Below, piece after piece: positions 1 to 8,510 of a stretch of DNA of 17,516 nucleotides. Location: assembly GCA_900552225.1 (NCBI GenBank), contig URYX01000019.1, positions 1 through 17,516 of the forward strand, in the 5' to 3' direction. A program made the position numbers and the translations under genes. Position 1 is the stretch's first letter. Each line of letters opens with the position of its first letter. The notes under the pieces are model-generated. The model was not told where the DNA came from. It saw only the letters and a list, made by a program, of their open reading frames with translations, and searched no databases. Source of the DNA: an uncultured Oscillospiraceae bacterium. Lineage in GTDB: Bacteria > Bacillota > Clostridia > Oscillospirales > Acutalibacteraceae.

Positions 1-152
1 CGGGAAGCTATTTTCTGCCGCGGCATCTGACCAATGCGTTCCGCCGGGTGGTGCTCCATTCCGAGGACGCGAAGGATACGCTGCTCGATTATGTGTATAC
101 CATCAATCAGGAAATTCAGATCAAGCGTGAGGAGTTCCATTTGGATTCCTGA
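1..152 (+). CDS. Sugar ABC transporter solute-binding protein, C-terminal fragment
   Basis: Only the last 49 codons are inside the window, read in frame from base 3 to the TGA at 150-152. The end reads LLDYVYTINQEIQIKREEF, preceded by an Ala-Phe-Arg-Arg-Val-Val stretch. This is typical of the C-terminal helices of family 1 extracellular solute-binding proteins, where a final helix of form LLDYVxxINxEIxxKRxEF is common. These lipoproteins capture sugars outside the membrane and deliver them to a permease pair. Two permease genes begin 22 bases after the stop, the usual order for such importers, which supports the call. The signal peptide and ligand-binding part are outside the window, so the substrate cannot be judged. 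Confidence 0.75.
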   Translation, partial: GSYFLPRHLTNAFRRVVLHSEDAKDTLLDYVYTINQEIQIKREEFHLDS

Positions 153-160
153 TGCCGCGA

Positions 161-169
161 GGGAGGAAA
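161..169 (+). promoter_or_regulatory. Ribosome binding site deciding the start of the first permease
   Basis: GGGAGGAAA lies 5 to 13 bases before the ATG at 175. The open frame extends further upstream to an ATG at 34, but that start would lie inside the preceding solute-binding protein gene and would add a non-membrane, Arg-rich leader. The site therefore favours the start at 175. Confidence 0.8.
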
Positions 170-174
170 GTGTC

Positions 175-1104
175 ATGCCGAGGAGCTGCGGACGGGGAGA
201 CGGGAACCTGCGGGGAACCGTATGGCGGGAAATATGGAAAAACAGGGACTGCTATCTGTATCTGCTGCCGTTTTACGCCATCTTTCTGCTGTTTGTGGTG
301 CTGCCCGTTTTGATTTCGATTTTTTTCAGCTTTACTTACTATAACGTGTTTCAGTCTCCCGAGTGGGTCGGCTGGAAGAATTACATCCACCTGCTGGCCT
401 CGGACGAGGTATTCCTTCAGGCGGTCAAGAACACCTTTCTGATTGCACTTGTTACGGGGCCGGTCGGCTATTTCGTGTCGCTGATGGTGGCGTGGCTGAT
501 CAGCGATCTGCGGCCCGGGCTGCGGGCCGTGATGGTGACGGTAATGTATGCGCCCTCGATTTCGGGCGGAGCCTTCGCGGTGTGGAAGCTGTTCTTCAGC
601 GGCGACTCCTACGGCTATATCAACAGCCTGCTGCTGCGGTTCGGACTGGTCAGCTCTCCGGTGCAGTTTCTGACGGACAGCCGCTATATGATCTGGGTCT
701 GTATTCTTGTGACCGTCTGGATGAGCCTCGGTGCCGGATTTCTGTCGTTCGTCTCGGGCTTTCAGACGATCGACCGCAGCATGTATGAGGCGGGCTATGT
801 GGAGGGCATCCGCAACCGCTGGCAGGAGCTGTGGTACATTACGCTGCCGACCATGAAGCCGCAGCTGATGTTCGGCGCGGTGATGAGCATCACCTCCGCA
901 TTTTCCTGCGGCGATGTTTCGACCAATCTGTTCGGATTCCCGAGCACGGATTATGCGGCCCATACCGTCATCAACCACATGGTGGATTACGGCACGACCC
1001 GCATGGATATGGGCTATGCCTGCACGATTGCCACACTGCTGTTTGCGGTGATGATCGGTGCCAACCAGATGATTCAAAGGCTGCTTGAGAAGGTGGGGAG
1101 ATAG
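175..1104 (+). CDS. Sugar ABC transporter permease, UgpA/LplB type (importer 1, first subunit)
   Basis: A 309-residue inner-membrane subunit of a carbohydrate uptake ABC importer. About six hydrophobic segments are visible, the first at residues 28-52, after a short basic N-terminus. The ATPase-contact EAA loop is at residues 205-225: E205-A206-G207, then G211, ending ITLP at 222-225. It deviates from the consensus EAA with Gly in the third position. Length and the N-terminal LYLLPFYAIFLLF segment fit the first permease of the LplB/UgpA family. Start 175 is chosen for its ribosome site and because the upstream extension overlaps the previous gene. The second permease follows after 3 bases, so the two are surely co-translated. 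No ATPase gene is nearby, so a shared MsmX-like ATPase elsewhere is likely. The substrate is unknown. Confidence 0.92.
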   Translation: MPRSCGRGDGNLRGTVWREIWKNRDCYLYLLPFYAIFLLFVVLPVLISIFFSFTYYNVFQSPEWVGWKNYIHLLASDEVFLQAVKNTFLIALVTGPVGYFVSLMVAWLISDLRPGLRAVMVTVMYAPSISGGAFAVWKLFFSGDSYGYINSLLLRFGLVSSPVQFLTDSRYMIWVCILVTVWMSLGAGFLSFVSGFQTIDRSMYEAGYVEGIRNRWQELWYITLPTMKPQLMFGAVMSITSAFSCGDVSTNLFGFPSTDYAAHTVINHMVDYGTTRMDMGYACTIATLLFAVMIGANQMIQRLLEKVGR

Positions 1105-1107
1105 ACG

Positions 1108-1986
1108 ATGACGGAAAAAGCAACGCTTCCGCGTGAGACCCGGCCGGGGGCGGTCGGACAGTCGCATGCCGGACGCTTTTGGGGACTTTTGGTGCTCTGC
1201 CTGCTGGGCAGCGCCATGGTGCTGCCGCTGATCTATGTGGTGTGCAATGCGTTCAAGCCGCTGGATGAGCTGTATGTTTTTCCGCCGCGCTTTTTCGTGC
1301 GCAACCCCACCGTCGGGAATTTCCGCGCACTGGCCAACCTGCTCGGAGAGTCCCAGGTGCCAATGATCCGCTATATCTTCAACACGGTATTTGTGACGGC
1401 CGTGGCAACGGGACTGCATCTGCTGATTGCTTCCCTGGCGGCCTTTACACTGGAAAAGCGGAAATTTCCCGGCCGGCAGTTGCTGTTTCGGATGGTGGTG
1501 CTGGCACTGATGTTCTCCACGGCCATCACCTCGATCCCGAACTACATCATCATGGAGCGCCTCGGCTGGATCGATACCTACTGGTCGCTGATTGTGCCGG
1601 CGATTGCCTCTCCGATCGGCCTGTTTCTGATGAAGCAGTTTATGAGCACCGTTCCGGACAGCCTGCTGGAGGCGGCCCGCATCGACGGGGCCTCCGAATG
1701 GCAGAGCTTTCTGCGGATTGCCATGCCCTGCGTCAAGCCGGCCTGGCTGACGCTGATTATTTTTTCGTTCCAGAATCTGTGGCCCATCACCGGCGGCACC
1801 TACATCTTTTCGGAGGAGCTGAAGCCGCTGAACTACGCTTTGAATCAGATTCTGAGCGGCGGCATCGTGCGGGCCGGTGCCGGGGCGGCGGGAACCCTGT
1901 TCATGGTCATTCCGCCGGTGGTCGTGTTCATCGTGTCGCAGAAAAACATTCTGTACACCATGGCTTCGTCGGGCATCAAGGAATAA
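1108..1986 (+). CDS. Carbohydrate ABC transporter permease, UgpE/YtcP type (importer 1, second subunit)
   Basis: A 292-residue partner of the preceding permease, forming the heterodimeric channel of a sugar importer in the cytoplasmic membrane. Six hydrophobic segments can be traced, starting at residues 25-48, then the NTxxVT-type stretch near residue 92 (NTVFVT) that is common in this subunit. The EAA loop is canonical: E188-A189-A190, D193-G194-A195, ending IAMP at 204-207. The ribosome site AGGTGGGGAG at 1091-1100 precedes the ATG and runs into the stop of the previous gene. The end reads into SSGIKE, a common C-terminus for second subunits (GxxKG/GIKE type). The next gene starts 11 bases after the stop. 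Confidence 0.92.
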   Translation: MTEKATLPRETRPGAVGQSHAGRFWGLLVLCLLGSAMVLPLIYVVCNAFKPLDELYVFPPRFFVRNPTVGNFRALANLLGESQVPMIRYIFNTVFVTAVATGLHLLIASLAAFTLEKRKFPGRQLLFRMVVLALMFSTAITSIPNYIIMERLGWIDTYWSLIVPAIASPIGLFLMKQFMSTVPDSLLEAARIDGASEWQSFLRIAMPCVKPAWLTLIIFSFQNLWPITGGTYIFSEELKPLNYALNQILSGGIVRAGAGAAGTLFMVIPPVVVFIVSQKNILYTMASSGIKE

Positions 1987-1997
1987 GAGGTGGCTTT

Positions 1998-4079
1998 ATG
2001 AAACGCATGGCGGCTCTGGCGGCCGGAATGATATTGGCAATGGCTCCGCTGTGGAGCGCGGGCGCGGAAAATGCATTTCCGAGCTATGTGTACGATACCC
2101 AAGGGGATGCGGTCGGCGCACCGGCCGCCGTCTATCTGGACCGCACCGTCACCGGCACGGAGACGGGCACCTCCCCGTTTTCCTCCCCCGGCGAGGTGAT
2201 GTATGCCGAAAACGGGCACCTCTATGTGGCGGATACCGGCAATTCCCGCGTGGTGGAGCTGGACGGACAGCTCCGGTGTGTGCGTGTATACGAGGGGGCG
2301 ACGGCCGAGGGAGAGAGCATCGGCTTTTCGCTTCCCAAGGGGATTTTTGTGCGGGACGGACTGCTGTATGTCTGCGATACCGGGAATCACCGGGTGGTGG
2401 TGATGGACGGCGAAGGACGCCTGGTCCGCCTCATCGGCACCCCGGACTCCCCGCTGTTTCAGTCGGATTTTGTGTTCAACCCGCGTCGGATCTTAGTGGA
2501 TGCCTACGGGCGGATCTTTGTAATCTCCGAGGGCTTCAACCAGGGTGTGATCCAGCTCGACCGGGATGGCGGATTTGTGTCCTTTTACGGGGCCGCCAAG
2601 GTGACGGTCTCGGTGACGGAGTATTTTTGGCGATTGATTTCCACCAAGGCCCAGGTGGACCGTACCTATGCCTTTGTGCCGACGGAATATAACGGCATGA
2701 CCGTGGACAGCAGCAATTTTATCTATGTCACCACCAACGCCTATTCACAAAACGACTATCAGGCCGGGAAAATTACCCCTTTGCGCAAGCTCAATGCGGA
2801 GGGCAACGATATTCTGGTGACGGGAGGGACGGTTCGTCCCTACGGAGATACCGCGTTTGTCCAGACCGGCTCCTACCGGGGAGCCTCCAGTCTGGTGGAT
2901 GTCTGCGCGCTGCCGTATGGGGCCTATGCCGTTCTGGACAGCAACCGCGGCCGCTTCTTTGTCTATAATGCGGGCGGGGAGCTGCTGTTTGAGGGCGGAG
3001 GCCCGGGGCAGGTCAACGGCCTGTTTCAGGTGCCGGTTTCCATGACCTACGGAGACGGAGCGCTGTATATTCTGGATTCCTCCAAGGCGACGCTGACGCG
3101 GTATGCACTGAACGACTACGGCCGACAGCTTCTGCTGGCGGCAGAGTATCACGAGAAAAACCAATACGATGCCGAGGAGGCGGTGTGGCAGTCCGTTCTG
3201 CAGGAAAACCGGTTCAGCCGGATCGCGCTGACCGGCCTCGGTAAGGCGGAATACCGGCGGCAGAATTATGAGCAGGCCATGGAGTATTTCCGCCGCGCGG
3301 AGGACACCGCCAATTACTCCAAGGCCTTCCGCAAATACCGGATGCTGTGTATCGAAGCAGGCTTTGCTCCGTTTATGGCGGTGCTGGTGTGCGGTATTGC
3401 CGCGCTGGTGCTGCTGCGGAGGCTGTGGAAGCGCAAGGTGCCGCAGCCGCAGCCCGGCTCATTCCGTGCGCAGCTTGGGTATGCACGCCATGCGGCCGTC
3501 CACCCCTTCGACGGATTCTGGGATCTGCGCCGTGAGGGCAAGGGCAGCCTGGCGGCGGCGCTGACATGGCTTTCCCTGGCCTCGGTGGCCATTGCCGTAT
3601 ATGCGCGTTACTGCGGCTTCATTTTCCGCACCACCCGCCCCGAGGAGGTCAATGTGCTGCTGGAGCTGCTGAAGCTGTGGGCTCCCGTGCTGCTGTTCTG
3701 CGTCTGCAACTGGTGCGTCACCTCCCTGATGGAGGGAGAGGGCTCGTTCCGGGATATTGTGATGGCGGCCGGCTATGCGTCCTTCCCACTGGTGCTGCTG
3801 TTTCCGATTGCCACGCTGCTCAGCCGTATCCTGACGCAGGATGAGGGAGATATCTACCGGGTGCTGCTGACGGTGGCCCTGCTGTGGATGCTCGCGCTGC
3901 TGGTGTGCGCCAATCGGCAGATTCATAACTATTCCATGTCCAAATCGGTGGCGGTGCTGGGCATCACCGTGGCGGTCATGGCGTTCGTGGTATTTTTGCT
4001 GGTACTCGTGTTTGCCTTTGCCGGGCAGATAGCCGCGTTTGTATCGGATATTTATACCGAAATCTCATTGCGGATGTGA
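1998..4079 (+). CDS. Exported NHL-repeat / TPR / YIP1-domain membrane protein
   Basis: A 693-residue protein with an unusual domain order. Residues 1-23 form a signal peptide ending SAGA before Glu24. Residues 60-370 carry NHL-type beta-propeller repeats, clearest as GHLYVADTGNSRVVELD (73-89) and GLLYVCDTGNHRVVVMD (121-137), with weaker copies at about 165-188, 239-265, 300-324 and 340-370. Residues 380-445 look like TPR helices (YDAEEAVWQSVL, then YEQAMEYFRRAED). A first membrane segment lies at 456-474. Residues 500-693 match a YIP1 domain: HPFDGFWDLRREGKGS, then about five membrane segments (517-536, 556-577, 586-611, 620-638, 650-678). The propeller and TPR should face outside. The ATG at 1998 has AGAGGTGG at 1986-1993; the frame runs about 300 bases upstream inside the permease gene, which I do not count. 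Function is not established. A role in sensing or organising the uptake machinery is only inferred from position. Confidence 0.85.
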   Translation: MKRMAALAAGMILAMAPLWSAGAENAFPSYVYDTQGDAVGAPAAVYLDRTVTGTETGTSPFSSPGEVMYAENGHLYVADTGNSRVVELDGQLRCVRVYEGATAEGESIGFSLPKGIFVRDGLLYVCDTGNHRVVVMDGEGRLVRLIGTPDSPLFQSDFVFNPRRILVDAYGRIFVISEGFNQGVIQLDRDGGFVSFYGAAKVTVSVTEYFWRLISTKAQVDRTYAFVPTEYNGMTVDSSNFIYVTTNAYSQNDYQAGKITPLRKLNAEGNDILVTGGTVRPYGDTAFVQTGSYRGASSLVDVCALPYGAYAVLDSNRGRFFVYNAGGELLFEGGGPGQVNGLFQVPVSMTYGDGALYILDSSKATLTRYALNDYGRQLLLAAEYHEKNQYDAEEAVWQSVLQENRFSRIALTGLGKAEYRRQNYEQAMEYFRRAEDTANYSKAFRKYRMLCIEAGFAPFMAVLVCGIAALVLLRRLWKRKVPQPQPGSFRAQLGYARHAAVHPFDGFWDLRREGKGSLAAALTWLSLASVAIAVYARYCGFIFRTTRPEEVNVLLELLKLWAPVLLFCVCNWCVTSLMEGEGSFRDIVMAAGYASFPLVLLFPIATLLSRILTQDEGDIYRVLLTVALLWMLALLVCANRQIHNYSMSKSVAVLGITVAVMAFVVFLLVLVFAFAGQIAAFVSDIYTEISLRM

Positions 4080-4101
4080 AGCGGAAAGGAGTGACCGGAA
4101 G

Positions 4102-6663
4102 ATGACAGCCTTTCTGAAGCGTACCGTGAGCGGGCTGACGGCTCTTTGCCTGTGTGCGGCGCTCTGTGCGGGATGCGCCGGGACGACAACTCCCGGGACG
4201 GCGGAGATTGACTATATTGTCCACGGAACCGCCGAAAACGATGTGAGCCGGACGGAATACCGGAGGATGGCGGAAAATGCGGAGCTGGCGCTGTATGTCA
4301 ATCCGGATACGACGGCCTTTCGTGTGGAGGTCAAGGAGGATGGATACGTCTGGTCTTCCTCCGATGCGGAGGAGCCGGAGCTGTTTTCACTCTCCTTTCA
4401 GGCGGCGGACGGAACGCTGCGCTCCTTTTCGGCCTATGCGGATGCCGTAAAAAACGGGCAGTACCGCATTCGGACCATCGAAAACGGAGTCTGTGTGACC
4501 TATTCCCTCGGCAATGTGCGCCGTAAGCTGTATAATCCGCCCGTTGTGGCGGCCGCGCGCTATGAGGTGCTCCTCGGCCGCTCCGACGCGGCGGGTCAGC
4601 GTCTGCTGAAAACCCTGTATTATGCGGTGGACTGGGATACCCTGACCGCCGCCAAGCGGGCCGATCTCTCCGGGCAGTATCCGGGGGCGGTCGGGCATGC
4701 GGTGTATCTGCTGCGCAATACCTCGCTGCCGGCGACGCAGCAGCAGGCGCTGCACGATGCGCTTGTGGCGGCGGGCTACACCGAGGAGCAATACTCGGAG
4801 GATCTGGCGCTGTCCGGCGGAGAGACGCGGGATACCGAGCCGAAAATCAACGTGTCGCTCTATCTGACCCTGGACGGCGCCTCCCTGCAGGCGGAGGTCC
4901 CGCTGTCGGAAATGCAGTATGACCGCTCGCTGATGATCCCGGATACTCTCGAGCTTCTCACGAACTTCGGGCGTCCGAAGGAGGGGGAGACCGGCTATTT
5001 TCTGCTGCCGGACGGCTCCGGCTCGCTGATGGAGTTTTACAACGGCAAGGACGGCCTGAACGATTACCGGGTGCCGATTTACGGGGAGGATCTGACGGTC
5101 GGACAGTCGGAAAAAACGCGGGATGAGGTTCCCGCCGTGTTCCCCGTGTTCGGCTGTGTCCGCGGCGACCACGCCTTCTTTACGGAGCTCTCCGAGGGAG
5201 AGGCGCTGGCATATGTACACGCCATGCCCGGAGGCAGCCGCCAGCGCCCGGCGGTGTTTGCGGAATACGGCATCCACCGGAAGGCGCAGGTGGAGACCAT
5301 CACCAACGCCTCGGCCAATACGGCACCGGAATACTACGCCCTCTATCAGGACACCGCCTATGCGGGCAGCATCCGGCAGAGCTATTCCTTCCTGAGCGGG
5401 GAGGAGGCCGGCTATGTCGGTATGGCGCGGCTGTACCGGCAGCAACTGTTCGGTGACCGGGAGGCCTCCGCGGCGGCCGAGCGTCCGCTGTTCCTCAATG
5501 TCATCGGTGCGGTGGAGACCAGGCACAACGTACTCGGAATTTCCTATACGACACAGACGGCGCTCTCGACCTGCGCGGGGATAGAGGCCATGTGCGGCGC
5601 ACTGCGGGAGGAGGGGATTTCTCCCGTCCTGCGGCTGAAGGGCCTGTGGAACGGCGGAGTGCATCAACAGCTGCTGCGCCGCCTGAAGGCGGAGCGCGGA
5701 GTCGGCACGGAGCAGGAGCTGGAGACTCTGTACCGCACGCTGTCCGCACAGGGGATTGCCGTGTATCCGGATACGGAGCTGCAGCTTGTGTATGCGGGCG
5801 GGCTGGGAAGCGGCCTGAGCCGCCGCACGGATGCGGCCTGGCTTTTGGAAAAATCGCCGGCGAAGCTCTACCCCTTCGATCCGGCCCTGTTCCGGCAGGA
5901 CACGGACAAACGGCCGTATTACGCCGTCAATATGACCGCGGTCGGCCGTCAGGCGGCTGCGGTGCAGGCGCTGTGGAAGGATAGGGGGTGGGGCCGTCTG
6001 TCGGTCGGCAGTATCGGCTCGGCGCTGTACGGGGATTACCATCCCGGAGCGACCGAGGACCGCCAGACGGTGCTGAACCGTCAAAAGGAGCTGCTGCGGG
6101 AGCTCGGGGAGCAGATTCCGGGGCTTATGCTTTCGGGCGGAACGGCGGCGCTGCTGCCGTATGCAGAGAGCGTGCTGGAGCTGCCGCTTTCGTCGGCCGG
6201 ATACGATATCACCGATCGCTCGGTGCCGTTTACGGCGATGGTGCTGTCGGGGTATGTGACCTATACGGGGCCGGATCTGAGCGTATCCTGCACCGGAGAC
6301 CGGGACTGGCTGATCTTGCTGGAGACCGGTGCCGCTCCCTATTACACCGTCTGCACCGAGGATACCGAGGTGCTGATGAACAGCGAATTCTCCGACTGGT
6401 ACGCCATTGAATATGCGGCCGCCCGGGAACGGATCACGGAGACCTGCCGCAGGCTGTCGGCCGTGGGCGGAGACCTGTTCGGCCGGCGGATCACGGACCA
6501 TTTTGAGCTGCAGCCGCAGGTGAACTGTACGGTGTTTGAGGACGGCAGCGCCGTCATCGTGAATTACTCCGGGGCCGAGGTGCTCTATGCCGGACAGACG
6601 GTGGCGGCTCACAGCGCCGTGCGGTGCACGGCGGATGCAGTAACGGGAGGGGATGCCTCATGA
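4102..6663 (+). CDS. DUF5696-like large lipoprotein
   Basis: An 853-residue exported lipoprotein. The signal peptide ends in lipobox LCAGC with the lipidated Cys at residue 25. Visible regions are an N-terminal mixed beta region (about 55-290, beginning with an ENAELALYVNPDT-like strand), a middle part with YFLLPDGSGSLMEFYNGK (299-316), a predicted alpha/beta region (about 460-740, from PLFLNVIGAVETRHNVLGI), and a C-terminal beta domain (805-845, CTVFEDGSAVIVNYSG). I recognise the overall pattern as that of DUF5696 proteins, found beside sugar ABC transporters in Firmicutes, but no function is established. The layout resembles that of glycosidases with a beta-sandwich, barrel and C-terminal sandwich, which is inference. 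Ribosome site AAAGGAG at 4085-4091 supports ATG 4102; upstream codons lie in the previous gene. The stop overlaps the next start (ATGA), implying coupled translation. Confidence 0.8.
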   Translation: MTAFLKRTVSGLTALCLCAALCAGCAGTTTPGTAEIDYIVHGTAENDVSRTEYRRMAENAELALYVNPDTTAFRVEVKEDGYVWSSSDAEEPELFSLSFQAADGTLRSFSAYADAVKNGQYRIRTIENGVCVTYSLGNVRRKLYNPPVVAAARYEVLLGRSDAAGQRLLKTLYYAVDWDTLTAAKRADLSGQYPGAVGHAVYLLRNTSLPATQQQALHDALVAAGYTEEQYSEDLALSGGETRDTEPKINVSLYLTLDGASLQAEVPLSEMQYDRSLMIPDTLELLTNFGRPKEGETGYFLLPDGSGSLMEFYNGKDGLNDYRVPIYGEDLTVGQSEKTRDEVPAVFPVFGCVRGDHAFFTELSEGEALAYVHAMPGGSRQRPAVFAEYGIHRKAQVETITNASANTAPEYYALYQDTAYAGSIRQSYSFLSGEEAGYVGMARLYRQQLFGDREASAAAERPLFLNVIGAVETRHNVLGISYTTQTALSTCAGIEAMCGALREEGISPVLRLKGLWNGGVHQQLLRRLKAERGVGTEQELETLYRTLSAQGIAVYPDTELQLVYAGGLGSGLSRRTDAAWLLEKSPAKLYPFDPALFRQDTDKRPYYAVNMTAVGRQAAAVQALWKDRGWGRLSVGSIGSALYGDYHPGATEDRQTVLNRQKELLRELGEQIPGLMLSGGTAALLPYAESVLELPLSSAGYDITDRSVPFTAMVLSGYVTYTGPDLSVSCTGDRDWLILLETGAAPYYTVCTEDTEVLMNSEFSDWYAIEYAAARERITETCRRLSAVGGDLFGRRITDHFELQPQVNCTVFEDGSAVIVNYSGAEVLYAGQTVAAHSAVRCTADAVTGGDAS

Positions 6664-7574
6664 AAAGCAGAATACGGAGGCTCAGCTATCAGGGGCGGAG
6701 ACGGCGGCAGGGAATGCTGTTTGTACTGCCGCTCATGATCGGACTGCTTCTGTTCGGCGTGATCCCGCTGATCCGCGCGCTGGTGTTCAGCTTCTGCGAG
6801 CTGAAGGTGACCGCGGACGGCTACACGCTGAGCTTTGTGGGCGGGTCGAATTATTACCGCATTTTTGCCGTGGATCCGAACTACCGGCGGTATCTGCTGG
6901 AATGGCTGAAGAATATGGCGCTGAATCTGCCGATCACCATTATTTTCTCGTTCTTTGTCGCCAGTCTGCTCAATACCCGCTTTGTCGGGAGAACCGCGGC
7001 CCGCATGATCCTGTTTTTGCCGATTATCTTCTCCTCTGGTATTGTCCAGAGCCTGATGCAGAACGACCTGATGTCCTCCGTGCTGTCGTCCTCCTCCTCG
7101 GGAGGCGTAGTCGGAGAGAGACAGGGATTGGCTACGGCCTTTGTCAGTCTGATGAACCAAATCCAGCTGAACAACCGGCTGGTGCAGTTCGTGGTGGATG
7201 CGGTCAACCGCGTTTCGGAGATTACCAATATGGCGGCGGTGCCCATCATCATCTTTCTGGCCGGCCTGCAGACCATCAGCCCTTCGGTGTTTGAGGCGGC
7301 GCATGTGGAGGGGGCCACGCCGTGGGAGTCCTTCTGGAAGATCAGCCTTCCGATCGTCAGCCCGCAGATTCTGGTCTGCCTCGTGTACTGCATCATCAAC
7401 AGTGCGACGGATGTCAGCAGCCGCGTTATCCGCACACTGCACGATGCCATGTTTGACAAGCTCCAGATGGGGGAGGGAACGGCGATGGCGTTTTCCTATA
7501 TGCTGCTGTCCATGCTGTTCCTGGTGCTGGTATACCGCGTGGTCTCCCGTTTCGTATTCTATCAGGATCGCTGA
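6660..7574 (+). CDS. Sugar ABC transporter permease (importer 2, first subunit)
   Basis: A 304-residue membrane permease with a very basic N-terminus (RRRRQG at 13-18) followed by the first membrane segment at 19-46 and further segments to residue 300. The EAA loop is near-consensus: E212-A213-A214, E217-G218-A219, ending ISLP at 228-231. Residues 139-149 are a Ser/Gly-rich stretch (SSVLSSSSSGG) between membrane segments. Together with a longer insertion around it, this is not typical of the family and probably sits in an extracytoplasmic loop. The start at 6660 overlaps the stop of the DUF5696-like gene in an ATGA, with GGGAGGGG at 6645-6652 as ribosome site. Pairing with the next permease and the solute-binding protein at 8511 defines a second complete importer lacking its own ATPase. 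Confidence 0.92.
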   Translation: MKSRIRRLSYQGRRRRQGMLFVLPLMIGLLLFGVIPLIRALVFSFCELKVTADGYTLSFVGGSNYYRIFAVDPNYRRYLLEWLKNMALNLPITIIFSFFVASLLNTRFVGRTAARMILFLPIIFSSGIVQSLMQNDLMSSVLSSSSSGGVVGERQGLATAFVSLMNQIQLNNRLVQFVVDAVNRVSEITNMAAVPIIIFLAGLQTISPSVFEAAHVEGATPWESFWKISLPIVSPQILVCLVYCIINSATDVSSRVIRTLHDAMFDKLQMGEGTAMAFSYMLLSMLFLVLVYRVVSRFVFYQDR

Positions 7575-7583
7575 GGAGGGTGG
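7575..7583 (+). promoter_or_regulatory. Ribosome binding site deciding the start of the importer 2 second permease
   Basis: GGAGGGTGG directly follows the stop of the previous permease. It overlaps a GTG at 7580 that could open the same frame, so that GTG cannot use it. The ATG at 7589 is at normal spacing and is preferred. Confidence 0.75.
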
Positions 7584-7588
7584 TGTCC

Positions 7589-8485
7589 ATGATTTCACGG
7601 TATACCGTTCGGAAGAAAAGCCGGGCCCTGCTGGTCGGGGCGCTGCGTCTGCTCTTTCTGATCGGACTTTGCTTTATCATTCTGTACCCGCTGTTCAAGG
7701 AGGTCACCTCCGCCTTTATGGGGCTGTCGGATGTCTACAACAGCAGTGTCAAATACATCCCGACCTCCCTGACGCTGACCAATTTCTATAACGCATGGGA
7801 TATGCTGCACTATCCGGTGTCGCTGTATAAGACCCTCGGCACGGTGGTGCTGGTGTCGCTGGTACATATGGTGTCCTCCACACTGGTGGCCTACGGCTTT
7901 GCCCGCTATGAGTTCCGCATGAAGAACTTGCTGTTTGCCCTGATGCTGTTCTTCATGGTGGTGCCGCCGGATGTGCTGCTTGTGCCGTATTTTCTGGAAT
8001 TCCGGCAGCTTCAGCTCATCGATACCCCGTGGCCGTTTGTGCTGCTCGGAGCGACGTGCATGGGCCTGAAAAACGGAATTTACGTATTCATGCTGCGGCA
8101 GTATTTCCGCGGCATTCCGAAGGAACTGGAGGAGGCAGCCTATGTTGACGGGGCCGGAACCCTGAAAACCCTGGTGCGCGTGATTCTGCCGGGGGCCTCC
8201 TCCATGCTGCTGACGGTGTTTTTGTTCTCCTTTGTGTGGCAGTGGCTGGACGCCACCTATACGCCGGTGTTCTGCTCCAATTCGGAGCTGGTGCCGGTAC
8301 TGATCGGTACGCTGGAATCCCCGCTCAACCACATCAGCCTGAGCGGTACGGGGAGTCAGCTGATGACGGCGAGCCTGGTGCGCAACGCCGGTATTGTACT
8401 TGCTATTTTCCCGCTGGTGATTTTGTACGCCTTTGTGCAGAAGTATTTTGTACAGAGCGTGGAGCGCAGCGGGTTGGTAGGATAA
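7589..8485 (+). CDS. Carbohydrate ABC transporter permease (importer 2, second subunit)
   Basis: A 298-residue second-subunit permease of a sugar importer. The first membrane segment is at residues 18-37 (LLFLIGLCFIILYP), followed by about five more. The EAA loop is canonical: E182-A183-A184, D187-G188-A189, ending VILP at 198-201, with the family-typical IPKELEEAAYVDG sequence leading into it. The ATG at 7589 is chosen over the in-frame GTG at 7580 on ribosome-site spacing. The gene lies 14 bases after its partner and 25 bases before the solute-binding protein gene, in the permease-permease-binding protein order. This order is the mirror of importer 1, where the binding protein gene comes first. 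Confidence 0.92.
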   Translation: MISRYTVRKKSRALLVGALRLLFLIGLCFIILYPLFKEVTSAFMGLSDVYNSSVKYIPTSLTLTNFYNAWDMLHYPVSLYKTLGTVVLVSLVHMVSSTLVAYGFARYEFRMKNLLFALMLFFMVVPPDVLLVPYFLEFRQLQLIDTPWPFVLLGATCMGLKNGIYVFMLRQYFRGIPKELEEAAYVDGAGTLKTLVRVILPGASSMLLTVFLFSFVWQWLDATYTPVFCSNSELVPVLIGTLESPLNHISLSGTGSQLMTASLVRNAGIVLAIFPLVILYAFVQKYFVQSVERSGLVG

Positions 8486-8496
8486 ATTTTTGAAAC

Positions 8497-8504
8497 AGGA
8501 GAGG
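8497..8504 (+). promoter_or_regulatory. Ribosome binding site deciding the start of the second solute-binding protein
   Basis: AGGAGAGG stands 7-14 bases before the ATG at 8511. Two other in-frame starts, TTG 8490 and ATG 8505, lie upstream of or too close to it. The start at 8511 also gives the shortest normal lipoprotein signal peptide (MKRWLPG). Confidence 0.65.
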
Positions 8505-8510
8505 ATGCAG

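Noticed and set aside
121..1419. Long minus-strand open frame of 432 codons opposite the permeases
   Set aside because: The plus strand encodes clear permeases with EAA motifs; the minus-strand protein is rich in His, Gln and Arg, as expected for the reverse of GC-rich coding DNA.
1698..1997. Upstream extension of the NHL/YIP1 reading frame
   Set aside because: It lies inside the permease gene and would hide the signal peptide; the ATG at 1998 has its own ribosome site.
4387..6612. Minus-strand open frame of 741 codons
   Set aside because: It lies wholly opposite the DUF5696-like gene, shows no recognisable domain and has the same shadow composition.
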